Shown: positions 35,476 through 44,068, counted from the first letter of the stretch. The stretch is 64,000 nt of DNA from Aquimarina sp. AU58 (GCF_900312745.1 NZ_OMPD01000009.1:1-64000); one strand, 5' to 3'. The notes: generated from the sequence alone by a model not told the origin. Translations and numbers: made by a program.

Positions 35476-35572
35476 AACATAAATATACCAACAGGTATAG
35501 GATACAGATAGTTTTATCAAATTATATCAGAGGAATTAGTACTGAAGTCTCCTTTAGATAGGTATTTTAGTG

Positions 35573-37189
35573 TTACTCTGTGATATCTATTTCAGAAAAT
35601 GATAAGTTTTCGGCAGAAGTACTAGAATAAACCTCATCTACAATGATTCTCAAATGTTGTGCCCATATGCTTTGTCCAAAATTTATTTTTATTTCACGTG
35701 CTTCATTTTCAGAAGCAATATGTATATGTTTCATAACTGTCCAATTATCACCATAATAACTGGTTTCTACTTTTACGCTTTTGGGTCTAAAGTATCTCCC
35801 TTTTTTATCTGATAAAAGATATATACCATTAATGTATTTCCACTCATTGAAATTGGCTGTAATCACATGATTTCCTTTTGAGGAGATAATATAAGGCCAC
35901 ATACTATGCCAAAAAGTAGTTTTATCGCCATCAATCATTCGACTGGCGATATTGTTTCCTGATTTAGAATTGGCTGTAATTGTCCATGCAGACCGATTGG
36001 TATGACTAAATACGTTGTCTGATTTATTTACATCATCATTAGGTGTCTGTTTTGATACATCTGTAGTATAATCGTATTGTAACGGTGTGCTTTTTCTTCC
36101 GTTTTCGGTTACTACATACACCGATAAGGCCATTTTGTTTTTGTTGTTATCCTGGTAACCGTTAAAAATATCAGAATAGGGCATTACCAAACGAAATGAG
36201 TATTCATTTACATTTCTGGTAGCACCAGGAGTGGTAGTAAATGTTACCTCATCGTATCTGGGATTACCATTACCATTTTTGGGATACCCGTTATGTCCTA
36301 TATAAATATGAGTAGGCCTTACAGAAGAAGTAAATTTACCTTCGGCAATAATCGCATTTTGATTGTTTTCTTTTTTGATCTCATATGTTACCATGTTTAC
36401 TCCGGGATTATTTCCATAATAATTGATCCCGTTATTTCTACTATTAAACGTTTGGCTAACATTTAGCAAGGCACAACTAGATGGCAGCAAGAATGTTTCG
36501 TCTTCATTTCCTCTTTGGTAATGTCGATTACCAAATGACATCAACGATATATTTGGTAAATCTGATTTCCTATGAGCCATATGCGGTAGATTAAGCCCAT
36601 GCCCCAATTCATGCATGATTCCTCCTAATTTATCACATTTTTTTAATTCGAACCCGTTAAAATATTTACCTGTAGGTTCAAGTTTAAAATTTTTGGAAGA
36701 AGCAAATGCCATTTTTCCTACTCCTACAAATGGAAGACCACTTCCTTCTTTTCCTAACACAAAAATATGTTGGCTATCTTTTTCACTAGGATTTTGTCTG
36801 AAATAGTTATTTACTTCACCTTTTATTTGAAGTCGGTTTTTACTATATTCTGAACTAGTTTTTTTACCTTTTATCTTTATTAGTTTCACTTTCCCATTTG
36901 AATTTATATTCAGTCCAAAGGTTTTTTTACCGTATCCCTGGGCATCCATTTGTACAGCATACCATTCCTGAATATATAACATTACATTGCTAACTCTATC
37001 TAAGAAGGCTTGGTTTACAGAAACATCGGTGGGTTCAAAAAATACTACATTTAGAGTGTGCTGATTCTGAGTGTTTATATTTTTGACGCTATTCAATTTT
37101 ATTACAGATAAATCTTCAGTAATTTTTTCTTTTGAGCATGAAAAAAGCCCAAAGATTAAGAAAATAGATAAATACAATTTTGTTTTCAT
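35573..37189 (-). CDS. Secreted zinc metalloprotease lipoprotein with F5/8 type C domain
   Basis: 538 residues. Lipobox Cys18 (LFSCSKEK). Metzincin-type site HELGHGLNLPH (193-203, HExxHxxxxxH) followed by a possible Met-turn (SLMSFGN, about 215). Residues about 395-538 form an F5/8 type C (discoidin) carbohydrate-binding-like domain (ASRMIDGDKTTFWHS, YINGIYLLSDKKG, AQHLRIIVDEV). Such enzymes act on the cell surface, often on glycoproteins or polysaccharide-linked proteins. It is a single gene; the 261-bp gap upstream (37190-37450) contains AT-rich sequence with a small dyad (TTTAGGTTAACCTTAAA, 37244-37260) that may be a regulatory site. Confidence 0.85.
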   Translation of the reverse strand: MKTKLYLSIFLIFGLFSCSKEKITEDLSVIKLNSVKNINTQNQHTLNVVFFEPTDVSVNQAFLDRVSNVMLYIQEWYAVQMDAQGYGKKTFGLNINSNGKVKLIKIKGKKTSSEYSKNRLQIKGEVNNYFRQNPSEKDSQHIFVLGKEGSGLPFVGVGKMAFASSKNFKLEPTGKYFNGFELKKCDKLGGIMHELGHGLNLPHMAHRKSDLPNISLMSFGNRHYQRGNEDETFLLPSSCALLNVSQTFNSRNNGINYYGNNPGVNMVTYEIKKENNQNAIIAEGKFTSSVRPTHIYIGHNGYPKNGNGNPRYDEVTFTTTPGATRNVNEYSFRLVMPYSDIFNGYQDNNKNKMALSVYVVTENGRKSTPLQYDYTTDVSKQTPNDDVNKSDNVFSHTNRSAWTITANSKSGNNIASRMIDGDKTTFWHSMWPYIISSKGNHVITANFNEWKYINGIYLLSDKKGRYFRPKSVKVETSYYGDNWTVMKHIHIASENEAREIKINFGQSIWAQHLRIIVDEVYSSTSAENLSFSEIDITE

Positions 37190-37450
37190 TTCATTATTGG
37201 TTTTAAGTTGAGTAAAATATATAATAAGGTGTTGGGATACACTTTAGGTTAACCTTAAACAATATTCTTTAGGAGATGGATATATCATACTATATACTCT
37301 ATAGCAATAAAACATATCTTATTTTATTTTTTACTCCAGAACACATTGTAGAATTCTTAAGTAGGAAAGGAATATGAACGATTAAGAGTGTATGTTATTG
37401 TCTATGAGTTAAATATGGGTAAAAATGTACCATACTTAGATAATTTTGTA

Positions 37451-37930
37451 CTAATCGATATGTATTACCAAAGGAAGTTTATAGAGTGTAGTGACAGGTG
37501 TACTACGGGTATGAGCAGGTTTAATCTCTGGTAGAGAACGAATACTTTTTTCTAAACGGTCTTTTAGATCTGGAATTTGCGCTTCTATATCGGGTGGTAA
37601 ATTAAAATCTTCGAGTATAATTTCTCCCTTATTGGTTATAAGTAAAGGAACCCATATGGTATCATTAACAGCTTCTTTTACAGTAATCGTATGTTTTATA
37701 AGATCGTTATGTATATGTTGTGTGATTGTGTTCTGAAAGCATTGTTCTAGCTCTTCTTCAGATTTTCGTTTACAAGCTGCAAATAGTGGAGGTTGTTCTA
37801 CCTCATTCCAATTTAGTTTCTCTAATCCTTCTTTTATGATATCGTCTTTATGCTCTTTTTTGAGCACAAAATCTTTACATGAAAACAACGTAAAAACCAA
37901 TAGACCTATATACCAATTCCTTACACTCAT
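37451..37930 (-). CDS. Lipoprotein with TonB-C-like domain
   Basis: 159 residues when started at ATG 37930, which puts the lipobox (LLVFTLFSCKDF) at the right depth; the longer frame begins with TTG. The C-terminal half has the pattern of the TonB C-terminal-like domain seen in small Bacteroidota proteins (conserved Cys in FAACKRKSEEELEQC, ending LYKLPLVIHID). A second gene of the same type lies at 40358. Function unknown. Confidence 0.65.
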   Translation of the reverse strand: MSVRNWYIGLLVFTLFSCKDFVLKKEHKDDIIKEGLEKLNWNEVEQPPLFAACKRKSEEELEQCFQNTITQHIHNDLIKHTITVKEAVNDTIWVPLLITNKGEIILEDFNLPPDIEAQIPDLKDRLEKSIRSLPEIKPAHTRSTPVTTLYKLPLVIHID

Positions 37931-38000
37931 TATGCGTAGACTATTTCGGATAGCCAAACTACATAAAATTTTTAAGAGAGAGAAATGATGATATTATTAA

Positions 38001-38023
38001 AGCCGAAGTTGTGTGCTTCGGCT
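38001..38023 (-). terminator. Hairpin after the second M56 gene
   Basis: AGCCGAAG (38001-38008) pairs with CTTCGGCT (38016-38023), 7-nt loop, followed on the minus strand by TTTAATAAT. Moderate terminator. Confidence 0.5.
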
Positions 38024-38069
38024 ATCTGGTCTTGATCTTTATTAGATTTTATCTTTTCATATTTAAAAA

Positions 38070-39839
38070 TTAATGAATAGGATCATTATCATTTAGATCT
38101 AGAGTAATATTATAAGATGGAACATTATTACCTTTATCAGTTTTGATAACTGTAAAGTCAAGAATATCTTCACCAATTTCATTTGCTTTCTCATCTTTAA
38201 AGTATGCTATACAAACTCCATCTACTGTTTTTTCAGCATAATTGTCACCATATGAGATAATAAGCCTATATTCATTTTCAGGTATATTTCTAATAAAATA
38301 CACTTCATTTCTTTTTATATAAGCCGTTCTGATGCTTTTTTCTGTGTCTAACGTAACAATTTGAACTATAACTTCAGCAGTATTACCAGTCGTAATCCTT
38401 AGATAATTATCTAGTTTTTTATCGTACGAAGAATTTTTATTAGGACATTTAGGCTCAGCCTGCCCATAATTATCTCCGTTAACAGTGGTGTTTGATTCTT
38501 CAGAAGATTCATCAGGTAATTCTGATTCTTTTTTTGTCATATCAATAGATAAATTATAGGATGGTATATTTATTCCTTTTTCCGTTTTTAGAATATTGAA
38601 ATCTAGAATACCTTCACCAATTTCATTTGCTTTTTCATCTTTAAAGTATGCGATACAAACTCCGTCTACTGTTTTTTCAGCATAATTGTCTCCATATATA
38701 ATATTGATCGTGTATTTTCCTTCAGGTATATTTCGTATATAAAAGGTTTGATCTTTTAAAAAATGAATAGTTCTTATTTTTTCTGAAGTTTCGGTGGAAA
38801 TAATATCAAGAATAGCTTCAGAACTTTTTCCATTTCTTACTTTTAAATAATTGTCAATGTTTTTATCGTATAAAGATTGTTGATTAGGACATTGAGGTTC
38901 ATGGCTTATTGATGGATTTGAGGAATCAGAATTTTCATTACTTTTTGAATTTTCAACAGTGTTGGTTAACTGGTTTGATTCTTCACCACAAGAGGTATAA
39001 ACAAGTATTCCTGCAAGGATGGGAATCAATAGTAGATATTTAAATTTTGCAATAGTCTTAGATTTGGATTTTTGTAACATAAGGATTCTTTTTTTTATTA
39101 AGGATTGATTAAAAAATTGATTGACAAATGTGATTTCCTGTGTTTGAAAAGTCACATTTAATAATTGTTCGATATAATTTCGTTTATCTATAGTTGCAAT
39201 AACAGTTGCATCTGCGATATATTCATGTAATATGGTAATTCTCGATTGGTAGATATGTATTATTGGATTCCACCACAATACAATCTTAAGTAGTTCAAAC
39301 CATACTTGATCTAATGAATGTTTTTGTTCGACATGTACAATCTCATGAATTAGGATTTGCTTTTTTTCTGCTTCACTCAAAGCATCTCCCAGATAAATAG
39401 TATTCCAGAAAGAAAAAGCCTGATTGCTATTTGGGAGTGTGATAATCTTTTTGCTATTAAAATTAGCTTTAAACGAAACAGTTTTCAAAACTTTAAGTTT
39501 ATAAAACTTTAGTATAAGTAACAATAAACTTAACCCCGCTCCAGTACAATATATAACCATCCACCAGTTCGTCGGGTTTTGATCGGCTCCTGTTGTGCCA
39601 AGAACAACTAAGTTTTCAGAAGAAATTGTAATAACCCGTTCCAGTTTTGTAACATACACTTGAGATGTTTGATTTCTAAAGGCCTGGATTTTTACAAAAG
39701 GCAGAACTAATGATAAAAGTGGTGTAATAATCAAATACAACCTATTCCAGTTAAAGAAGGTGTCCTTTTTATGAAAAACATCATAAAGCGCTAGAAATAG
39801 TACTTGAAAAATAACAGTTTGTAGTAGGTAGTAGAGCAT
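38070..39839 (-). CDS. BlaR1-like M56 metallopeptidase with two extracytoplasmic repeats
   Basis: 589 residues. Membrane helices near 1-20, 34-51, 92-114 and 268-285; the cytoplasmic zinc site is HEIVH (165-169) with the second part LHEYIADATV. After the last helix come two copies (about 317-440 and 463-582) of a unit with CPN at its start and IRNIPEGKYTI and GDNYAEKTVDGVCIAYFKD in its body, so similar that a recent duplication is likely. They resemble carboxypeptidase-regulatory-like beta sandwiches and probably sense an envelope signal. The partner BlaI gene is just upstream (5-bp gap). Confidence 0.82.
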   Translation of the reverse strand: MLYYLLQTVIFQVLFLALYDVFHKKDTFFNWNRLYLIITPLLSLVLPFVKIQAFRNQTSQVYVTKLERVITISSENLVVLGTTGADQNPTNWWMVIYCTGAGLSLLLLILKFYKLKVLKTVSFKANFNSKKIITLPNSNQAFSFWNTIYLGDALSEAEKKQILIHEIVHVEQKHSLDQVWFELLKIVLWWNPIIHIYQSRITILHEYIADATVIATIDKRNYIEQLLNVTFQTQEITFVNQFFNQSLIKKRILMLQKSKSKTIAKFKYLLLIPILAGILVYTSCGEESNQLTNTVENSKSNENSDSSNPSISHEPQCPNQQSLYDKNIDNYLKVRNGKSSEAILDIISTETSEKIRTIHFLKDQTFYIRNIPEGKYTINIIYGDNYAEKTVDGVCIAYFKDEKANEIGEGILDFNILKTEKGINIPSYNLSIDMTKKESELPDESSEESNTTVNGDNYGQAEPKCPNKNSSYDKKLDNYLRITTGNTAEVIVQIVTLDTEKSIRTAYIKRNEVYFIRNIPENEYRLIISYGDNYAEKTVDGVCIAYFKDEKANEIGEDILDFTVIKTDKGNNVPSYNITLDLNDNDPIH

Positions 39840-39844
39840 GATTT

Positions 39845-40204
39845 CTATTTTTCGTTATCTAATTCTTTTAAAATCTGTTCGAGATCTTTGATATCCATAT
39901 CGTTCTTTTTTACAAAAAAAGAGACCATATTTCTAAAAGATCCATTAAAATAATTGTTCATCAGCTTGTTAAGAGATTGATTGCTATATTCTTCTTTTTT
40001 TACAAGAGGGAAGTAGATATATCCTTTGCCTTTTTTACGATGAGAAACAAATTTTTTGTTTTCCAGGATTCTTATGATGGTAGAAATGGTGTTGTATGCA
40101 GGCTTGGGTTCTGGCATTTGCTCAATAATAGAAGCGACATTGGCTTCTTCTAATTGCCATAACCACTGCATTACTTCTTCTTCTGCTTTTGTGAGTTGTT
40201 TCAT
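39845..40204 (-). CDS. BlaI/MecI/CopY-family transcriptional repressor
   Basis: 119 residues with a winged helix (LTKAEEEVMQWLWQLE, NTISTIIRILENKKFV, HRKKGKGYIYFPL) and a C-terminal dimerisation helix. It sits 5 bp upstream of the M56 gene, forming the usual repressor/sensor-protease pair; it differs clearly from the pair at 4933-7172 although the layout is the same. Three copies of AACTAA-N4-TTAGTT lie upstream (40248-40312). Confidence 0.92.
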   Translation of the reverse strand: MKQLTKAEEEVMQWLWQLEEANVASIIEQMPEPKPAYNTISTIIRILENKKFVSHRKKGKGYIYFPLVKKEEYSNQSLNKLMNNYFNGSFRNMVSFFVKKNDMDIKDLEQILKELDNEK

Positions 40205-40247
40205 TTATTTGTTATTAAATTTCGTTTCAGTAAAGTGAAAATAATTT

Positions 40248-40313
40248 AACTAAAAACTTAGTTCTATGAAGCAAATATAACTAAAAAATTAGTTTAAACT
40301 AATTTTTTAGTTA
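40248..40313 (-). promoter_or_regulatory. Cluster of three BlaI-type operator dyads
   Basis: AACTAA-N4-TTAGTT occurs at 40248-40263, 40279-40294 and 40297-40312. The last two form one 36-bp perfect palindrome (40278-40313). Location is 44-109 bp upstream of the repressor start. Confidence 0.75.
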
Positions 40314-40357
40314 AAAAAATGAAGATTGGATGTGTGTTTAAAAACTAAGATTCAGAA

Positions 40358-40810
40358 TTAATCGTTACCCGTTATTCGTTTTTGTGAAGATAAGTTGATC
40401 TCTGTTGTTTGTACATCAAATACAATAGGTAAGGTATATACGTCTTCAAAAATTTCTTTCTCTTTTGAGGAGGTTTTTTCTGATTTTGGAATTGTGTACG
40501 GAAAAGATTGTAGGGTTTTTATGGCTTCTAATTCTAACTCCATAGAAGAAGATTTTGCCTGGATATCAACTATTCGACCAATTTGATCGATTTTAAATCG
40601 TACGTACACTCTGTTGGTTCCTGGTTTTGCATATGGTGTTATTTCGGCAATATTATAATTGGTATCTACAAATTCTTGTATTACGGTAATAATGCAGTTT
40701 TGTCTTATGCGTTCATTGGTCGAATCTTTGCATTTTAGAATTGGATTATTTTGGGAAAAAGATGCCGAAAATATCATCAATCCAAAAAGTAATACTAAAA
40801 AAGATCGCAT
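40358..40810 (-). CDS. Secreted protein with TonB-C-like domain
   Basis: 150 residues, signal peptide ending SASFSQ. The domain after residue 60 (NRVYVRFKIDQIGRIVDIQA, AIKTLQSFP, YTLPIVFDV) fits the energy-transducer TonB C-terminal family, without the membrane anchor of true TonB. Like the gene at 37451 it flanks the M56/BlaI pair, and it could be a target of that repressor. Role unknown. Confidence 0.68.
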   Translation of the reverse strand: MRSFLVLLFGLMIFSASFSQNNPILKCKDSTNERIRQNCIITVIQEFVDTNYNIAEITPYAKPGTNRVYVRFKIDQIGRIVDIQAKSSSMELELEAIKTLQSFPYTIPKSEKTSSKEKEIFEDVYTLPIVFDVQTTEINLSSQKRITGND

Positions 40811-40979
40811 AATTTTGGGGTAGTTTTAAATCAATTATAGGATTGTTTGTATTTGTTGGAGCAAAAAAATAAAATAAAAATGTATTAAAAGAGATATGAA
40901 GGTATTAATAGATGAAACGCATTGTTAATTGATATTTGCGTAACAAATCAGAAACATTTTCGTCATATAAATAAAGAGC

Positions 40980-41480
40980 ATGGATATAGCATTAATCATC
41001 ATAGGGTTTTTATTTTGCCTTCTGGGTTTGGTAGGAAGTTTTCTTCCTGTACTACCTGGGCCATTTACTTCGTGGATAGGGTTATTGATTATTCATTTCA
41101 CAGATGCTATCCCACAAAACTGGACTTTTTTAGGAATTACTTTAGGGATATCGATAGTAGTTTGGGTTCTTGATTATATCGTTCCTGCTCTGGGTACAAA
41201 ACGGTTTGGAGGCACCAAATATGGAATGATAGGTAGTTCTATAGGCCTTATTATCGGGATCATTTTTATGGGGCCTTTTGGTATCATAATAGGCCCTTTT
41301 GCGGGAGCTTTTATAGGCGAACTCATAAGAGATAGTAGTGAGTCTTCAAAAGCATTAAAAGCTGCTTTTGGTTCCTTTATTGGTTTTTTGGCGGGTACAT
41401 TTCTTAAGTTTATTGTATCCGTAGGATTCCTCATATTCTTTTTTGTAAAAGTATGGGAGAATTGGGGAGAACTGTTTTAA
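40980..41480 (+). CDS. DUF456 membrane protein
   Basis: 166 residues with four to five membrane helices and glycine-rich motifs of DUF456 (GLVGSFLPVLPGPFTSWIGL, GGTKYGMIGSSIGLIIGI, GPFGIIIGPFAGAFIGEL). The family is widespread and uncharacterised. The gene stands alone on the plus strand and converges on the SIMPL gene with a 26-bp gap. Confidence 0.87.
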   Translation: MDIALIIIGFLFCLLGLVGSFLPVLPGPFTSWIGLLIIHFTDAIPQNWTFLGITLGISIVVWVLDYIVPALGTKRFGGTKYGMIGSSIGLIIGIIFMGPFGIIIGPFAGAFIGELIRDSSESSKALKAAFGSFIGFLAGTFLKFIVSVGFLIFFFVKVWENWGELF

Positions 41481-41506
41481 ATTCTCGAGCAAAAACTATA
41501 AATACA

Positions 41507-42238
41507 TTATTTTAGTGTGTAGATAAGTTTTGTGGTAATAGAAGCCGTTTTTTCTCTCGAAGAGGTATTCAGTGCTCCACCCCATGAATGATCTTCTCCA
41601 GAATATTTACCGGTTATTTGAAAAATACCCATTTTGGCAAGAGTTAATTCTCCGAGTGTTGAACCAGAATTCTTAGCTATTTTTTCTGCTCTTAGTTGTG
41701 CGTTTTCGGTTGCTTTAGAAATCATTTCGATTTTTAGCTCTGCTAGTTTTGTATAGTAATATCGCGGTTTTTTTGAAGAAAACTGAACTCCTTTGTTTAA
41801 TAATATTGTGATCTCTCTAGATATTTTTTCAACCTTTTCGATTTCATTAGAATTTATTTTTATGGTTTGTGATAGTTGATATCCTGTAAAGCTTTCACCA
41901 AGATAATTACCGATACTAGAGTAATTAGGTTTTGTAATACGATTGGTTGTCACTGCATCAAAAACTACAGTTTTTATATCGATACCGTTGGCACTTAAAT
42001 AATCAGCAACTGTTTTTTTATCTTCTTTAAGATCGTTATACGCTTGTTGCAGGTCGGTATTTGCTTTGATGAATTCTCCTTCCCAAACAATAAGGTCTGA
42101 AGTGAAATTGGTGGTACCATGACCTGTTACGGCAATTGTTCTTTCAGTTTTATTGCGATTCATGTACGCATTTCCTAAAACAATAGAAGAAATGACTATG
42201 GCTAACGAAAATAGAACAGAGCTAATATTGGTTTTCAT
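41507..42238 (-). CDS. SIMPL (DUF541/YggE-like) secreted protein
   Basis: 243 residues: N-terminal hydrophobic anchor or signal, then the SIMPL pattern (IAVTGHGTTNF, LKEDKKTVADYLSANGID, GYQLSQTIKI, AENAQLRAEKIAKNSG). YggE-type members are linked to oxidative stress protection; the biochemical role is unresolved. It stands alone, with its promoter in the gap before the repeat at 42384. Confidence 0.87.
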   Translation of the reverse strand: MKTNISSVLFSLAIVISSIVLGNAYMNRNKTERTIAVTGHGTTNFTSDLIVWEGEFIKANTDLQQAYNDLKEDKKTVADYLSANGIDIKTVVFDAVTTNRITKPNYSSIGNYLGESFTGYQLSQTIKINSNEIEKVEKISREITILLNKGVQFSSKKPRYYYTKLAELKIEMISKATENAQLRAEKIAKNSGSTLGELTLAKMGIFQITGKYSGEDHSWGGALNTSSREKTASITTKLIYTLK

Positions 42239-42383
42239 TTTTTTGAAATTTTATGCAGGTCTAAGGTAAGCATAAAAAAAGCGTTGAAATCCCCCGAATA
42301 CAGTGAATTTTAGATGATTAATTGTTAAAATTATGATTATATGTTCTTGTTTTGAACTTGATTAGAAAAAAGAGAAATTTTTG

Positions 42384-42536
42384 TGAATTAAAAAAAGCCT
42401 CTCCAAATTTATGGAAAAGCTTCTCATCGGTTTACTACTAAACCATTCTCACATTAAGCGTGAGACAACACAACATTTTCTTGCTAAAAAAAGCCTCAAC
42501 AAGTATTGAGGCTTTTTTGCAATTTTGCGGTCTGGA
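42384..42536 (-). repeat. Left copy of a perfect 153-bp direct repeat
   Basis: Identical base for base to 42829-42981, offset 445. It includes the terminator-like hairpins of the tRNA-Asp unit and its last 10 bases are the acceptor end of tRNA-Asp (GCGGTCTGGA on the plus strand). The flanking sequence 42537-42563 is a degraded piece of the tRNA T-arm (see finding). Confidence 0.95.
42486..42518 (-). terminator. Duplicate of the tRNA-Asp terminator
   Basis: Stem AAAAAAGCCTCAA/TTGAGGCTTTTTT in the left repeat copy, same as the hairpin at 42931-42963. Confidence 0.75.
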
Positions 42537-42563
42537 TCCCGAGTACTCGGGAAACCCGCGATC
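42537..42563 (-). other. tRNA-Asp T-arm-like remnant with a 14-bp palindrome
   Basis: Plus-strand sequence after the repeat contains CCCGAGTACTCGGG (42538-42551), then AACCCGCGA as in the T-arm region of the intact tRNA (compare 42992-42999). The piece begins exactly where the GIY-YIG stop codon ends on the minus strand. It reads as a tRNA 3' end altered by a short insertion. Confidence 0.5.
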
Positions 42564-42821
42564 TCAATTTTTATTTTGAATTAACTTGAGGTAGAAATTT
42601 TTGTTTTTCTGTTTTTTAAGAAAACGTTCTCTTTTGATTGCATCACTTTTTGAAGAAAACTCTTCGGTATAAACTAGTTTCCACGGAATTTTTTTAGAAG
42701 TATATCTGCTGTTTCCATTATTGTGTTTGTTTATTCTTTCTTCAATATTAGCAGAGTATCCGATATAAAAAGAATCATCTTTCAAACTTTGAATTATGTA
42801 TACGGTGTATATTAGATTCAT
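42564..42821 (-). CDS. Small GIY-YIG nuclease-domain protein (URI type)
   Basis: 85 residues from ATG 42821; the longer frame would run 17 codons into the repeat and is unlikely. It shows the GIY-YIG core: YTVYIIQSL, FYIGYSANIEERINKHN, TSKKIPWKLVYTEEF and KRERFLKKQKNKNF, i.e. the size and motifs of free-standing UvrC/Intron-type (URI) domains. The gene fills the 292-bp space between two perfect 153-bp repeats, downstream of tRNA-Asp, and its stop codon abuts the tRNA-like remnant. It may be a mobile or selfish nuclease unit; cutting has not been shown for this subgroup. The active-site Arg and Glu look present (EER, YTEEF). Confidence 0.82.
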   Translation of the reverse strand: MNLIYTVYIIQSLKDDSFYIGYSANIEERINKHNNGNSRYTSKKIPWKLVYTEEFSSKSDAIKRERFLKKQKNKNFYLKLIQNKN

Positions 42822-42834
42822 TTTATATTGAATT

Positions 42835-42930
42835 AAAAAAAGCCTCTCCAAATTTATGGAAAAGCTTCTCATCGGTTTACTACTAAACCATTCTCACATT
42901 AAGCGTGAGACAACACAACATTTTCTTGCT
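42835..42930 (-). ncRNA. Candidate structured small RNA after tRNA-Asp (also present in the left copy)
   Basis: On the minus strand: hairpin TCTCAC/GTGAGA (42892-42910), hairpin GGTTTA/TAAACC (42874-42889) and a 10-bp G-U rich terminator hairpin (42841-42866) followed by seven T. It follows the tRNA terminator, so it is a separate RNA or the read-through tail of the tRNA transcript. A resemblance to flavobacterial RNA motifs is possible, but I cannot check a database. Confidence 0.35.
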
Positions 42931-42963
42931 AAAAAAAGCCTCAACAAGTATTGAGGCTTTTTT
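42931..42963 (-). terminator. tRNA-Asp terminator
   Basis: AAAAAAGCCTCAA (42932-42944) with TTGAGGCTTTTTT (42951-42963), loop CAAGTA. It begins 10 bp after the tRNA 3' end. Confidence 0.85.
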
Positions 42964-42972
42964 GCAATTTTG

Positions 42973-43046
42973 CGGTCTGGACGGGACTCGAACCCGCGAC
43001 CCCCTGCGTGACAGGCAGGTATTCTAACCAGCTGAACTACCAGACC
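42973..43046 (-). tRNA. tRNA-Asp (GTC)
   Basis: 74 nt on the minus strand with acceptor GGTCTGG/CCAGACC, D-arm GTTCAGCTGGTTAGAATA, anticodon stem-loop CCTGCCTGTCACGCAGG (anticodon GTC) and T-arm GCGGGTTCGAGTCCCGT. CCA is not encoded. Its 3' end forms part of the 153-bp repeat. Confidence 0.97.
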
Positions 43047-43064
43047 AAAGCCTTATTGCGGATG

Positions 43065-43095
43065 CAAATATACACCTCATTTTATTACCTGCAAA
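43065..43095 (-). promoter_or_regulatory. tRNA-Asp promoter
   Basis: Minus-strand TTTG (43092-43095), 19 nt, TATATTTG (43065-43072): an exact match to TTTG-N19-TAnnTTTG. Confidence 0.85.
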
Positions 43096-43132
43096 TGTTT
43101 TTTTTGTTTTTTTTGTTTTTGAAATAGTTAAC

Positions 43133-44068
43133 TTATATAAATTTCTGTCTTTCAACAAAATAAGTGGTTAATATTTTATCAAAATCTTTTGTGGTATCGG
43201 CCTCGACATATTTTATACCATATTGGGCACATTTCATTTTTAAATCATAAAAATAAGAAGATACTGCTTTTTGATAATTATCTTTTATGTTATCGGCGTA
43301 TAAGTTGATATGATCACCTGTTTCTACATCTACAAATCGAGTAGGTCGGTTGCTAAAATCAAAATTTAATTCTTTCTCGCTATCAAACGTATGAAAAAGA
43401 ATAACTTCATGTTTGTTGTATTTAAGGTGTCTAAGAGCTTCAAATAGCTTATCAGGATTAGAGGTCGCTTGTAGCATATCTGTGAACAAAAAAATCAATG
43501 ATCGACGATGTATTTTTTCGGCAATCAGGTGTAGAAACTTAAACGTATCTGTATTCTTACTTTTGGATGTACTTGTTATCGTTTGATTTAATTGGTTAAG
43601 TAACATTTGATGATGTCTCTCGCTACCTTTTTCGGGAGCATAATAATCGTATTCATCACTATAAATGCTTAATCCAATAGCATCGCGTTGTTTTTTAAGA
43701 ATATTCATTAAACAGGCCGTAGCTAATACCGAAAAACTAATTTTGTTTAAAGAATCCAAGTGATGCTCCTTTACATAAGGATAGTGCATAGAAGAAGAAT
43801 TGTCGATAATAATATGACATCTTAGATTTGTTTCTTCTTCATACCGTTTGGTAAATAATTTATCTGTTTTGGCAAAAAGTTTCCAGTCTATGTGTTTGGT
43901 GCTCTCCCCATTATTATACACTTTATGTTCTGCAAACTCTGCAGAAAAACCATGAAAAGGACTTTTATGCATTCCGGATATAAATCCTTCAACAACTTGT
44001 TTTGCAAGTAACTCCAGATTAGTGAACCCTCCGGTTTTATTAATCTCTTTTTGAATGTCCATAATCAT
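43133..44068 (-). CDS. DUF58 domain protein (MoxR-associated type)
   Basis: 311 residues with the family core RAx-like entry (GFISGMHKSPFHGFSAEFAEHKVY, IDWKLFAKTDKLFTKRYEEE) and a von Willebrand A-like metal site IIIDNSSSMHYP (DxSxS). DUF58 proteins are usually encoded beside MoxR ATPases and other vWA proteins; none is seen nearby. Role probably in protein complex assembly or envelope maintenance. It ends 87 bp before the tRNA, in the same orientation, with the promoter region upstream not resolved. Confidence 0.87.
   Translation of the reverse strand: MIMDIQKEINKTGGFTNLELLAKQVVEGFISGMHKSPFHGFSAEFAEHKVYNNGESTKHIDWKLFAKTDKLFTKRYEEETNLRCHIIIDNSSSMHYPYVKEHHLDSLNKISFSVLATACLMNILKKQRDAIGLSIYSDEYDYYAPEKGSERHHQMLLNQLNQTITSTSKSKNTDTFKFLHLIAEKIHRRSLIFLFTDMLQATSNPDKLFEALRHLKYNKHEVILFHTFDSEKELNFDFSNRPTRFVDVETGDHINLYADNIKDNYQKAVSSYFYDLKMKCAQYGIKYVEADTTKDFDKILTTYFVERQKFI

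Larger units (their letters stand above)
42829..42981 (-). repeat. Right copy of the 153-bp direct repeat
   Basis: Starts TGAATTAAAAAAAGCC and ends inside tRNA-Asp. Identical to the copy at 42384-42536. Confidence 0.95.

Noticed and set aside
42822..42872. Longer GIY-YIG start
   Set aside because: The added 17 codons lie mostly in the duplicated non-coding repeat and do not resemble the family.
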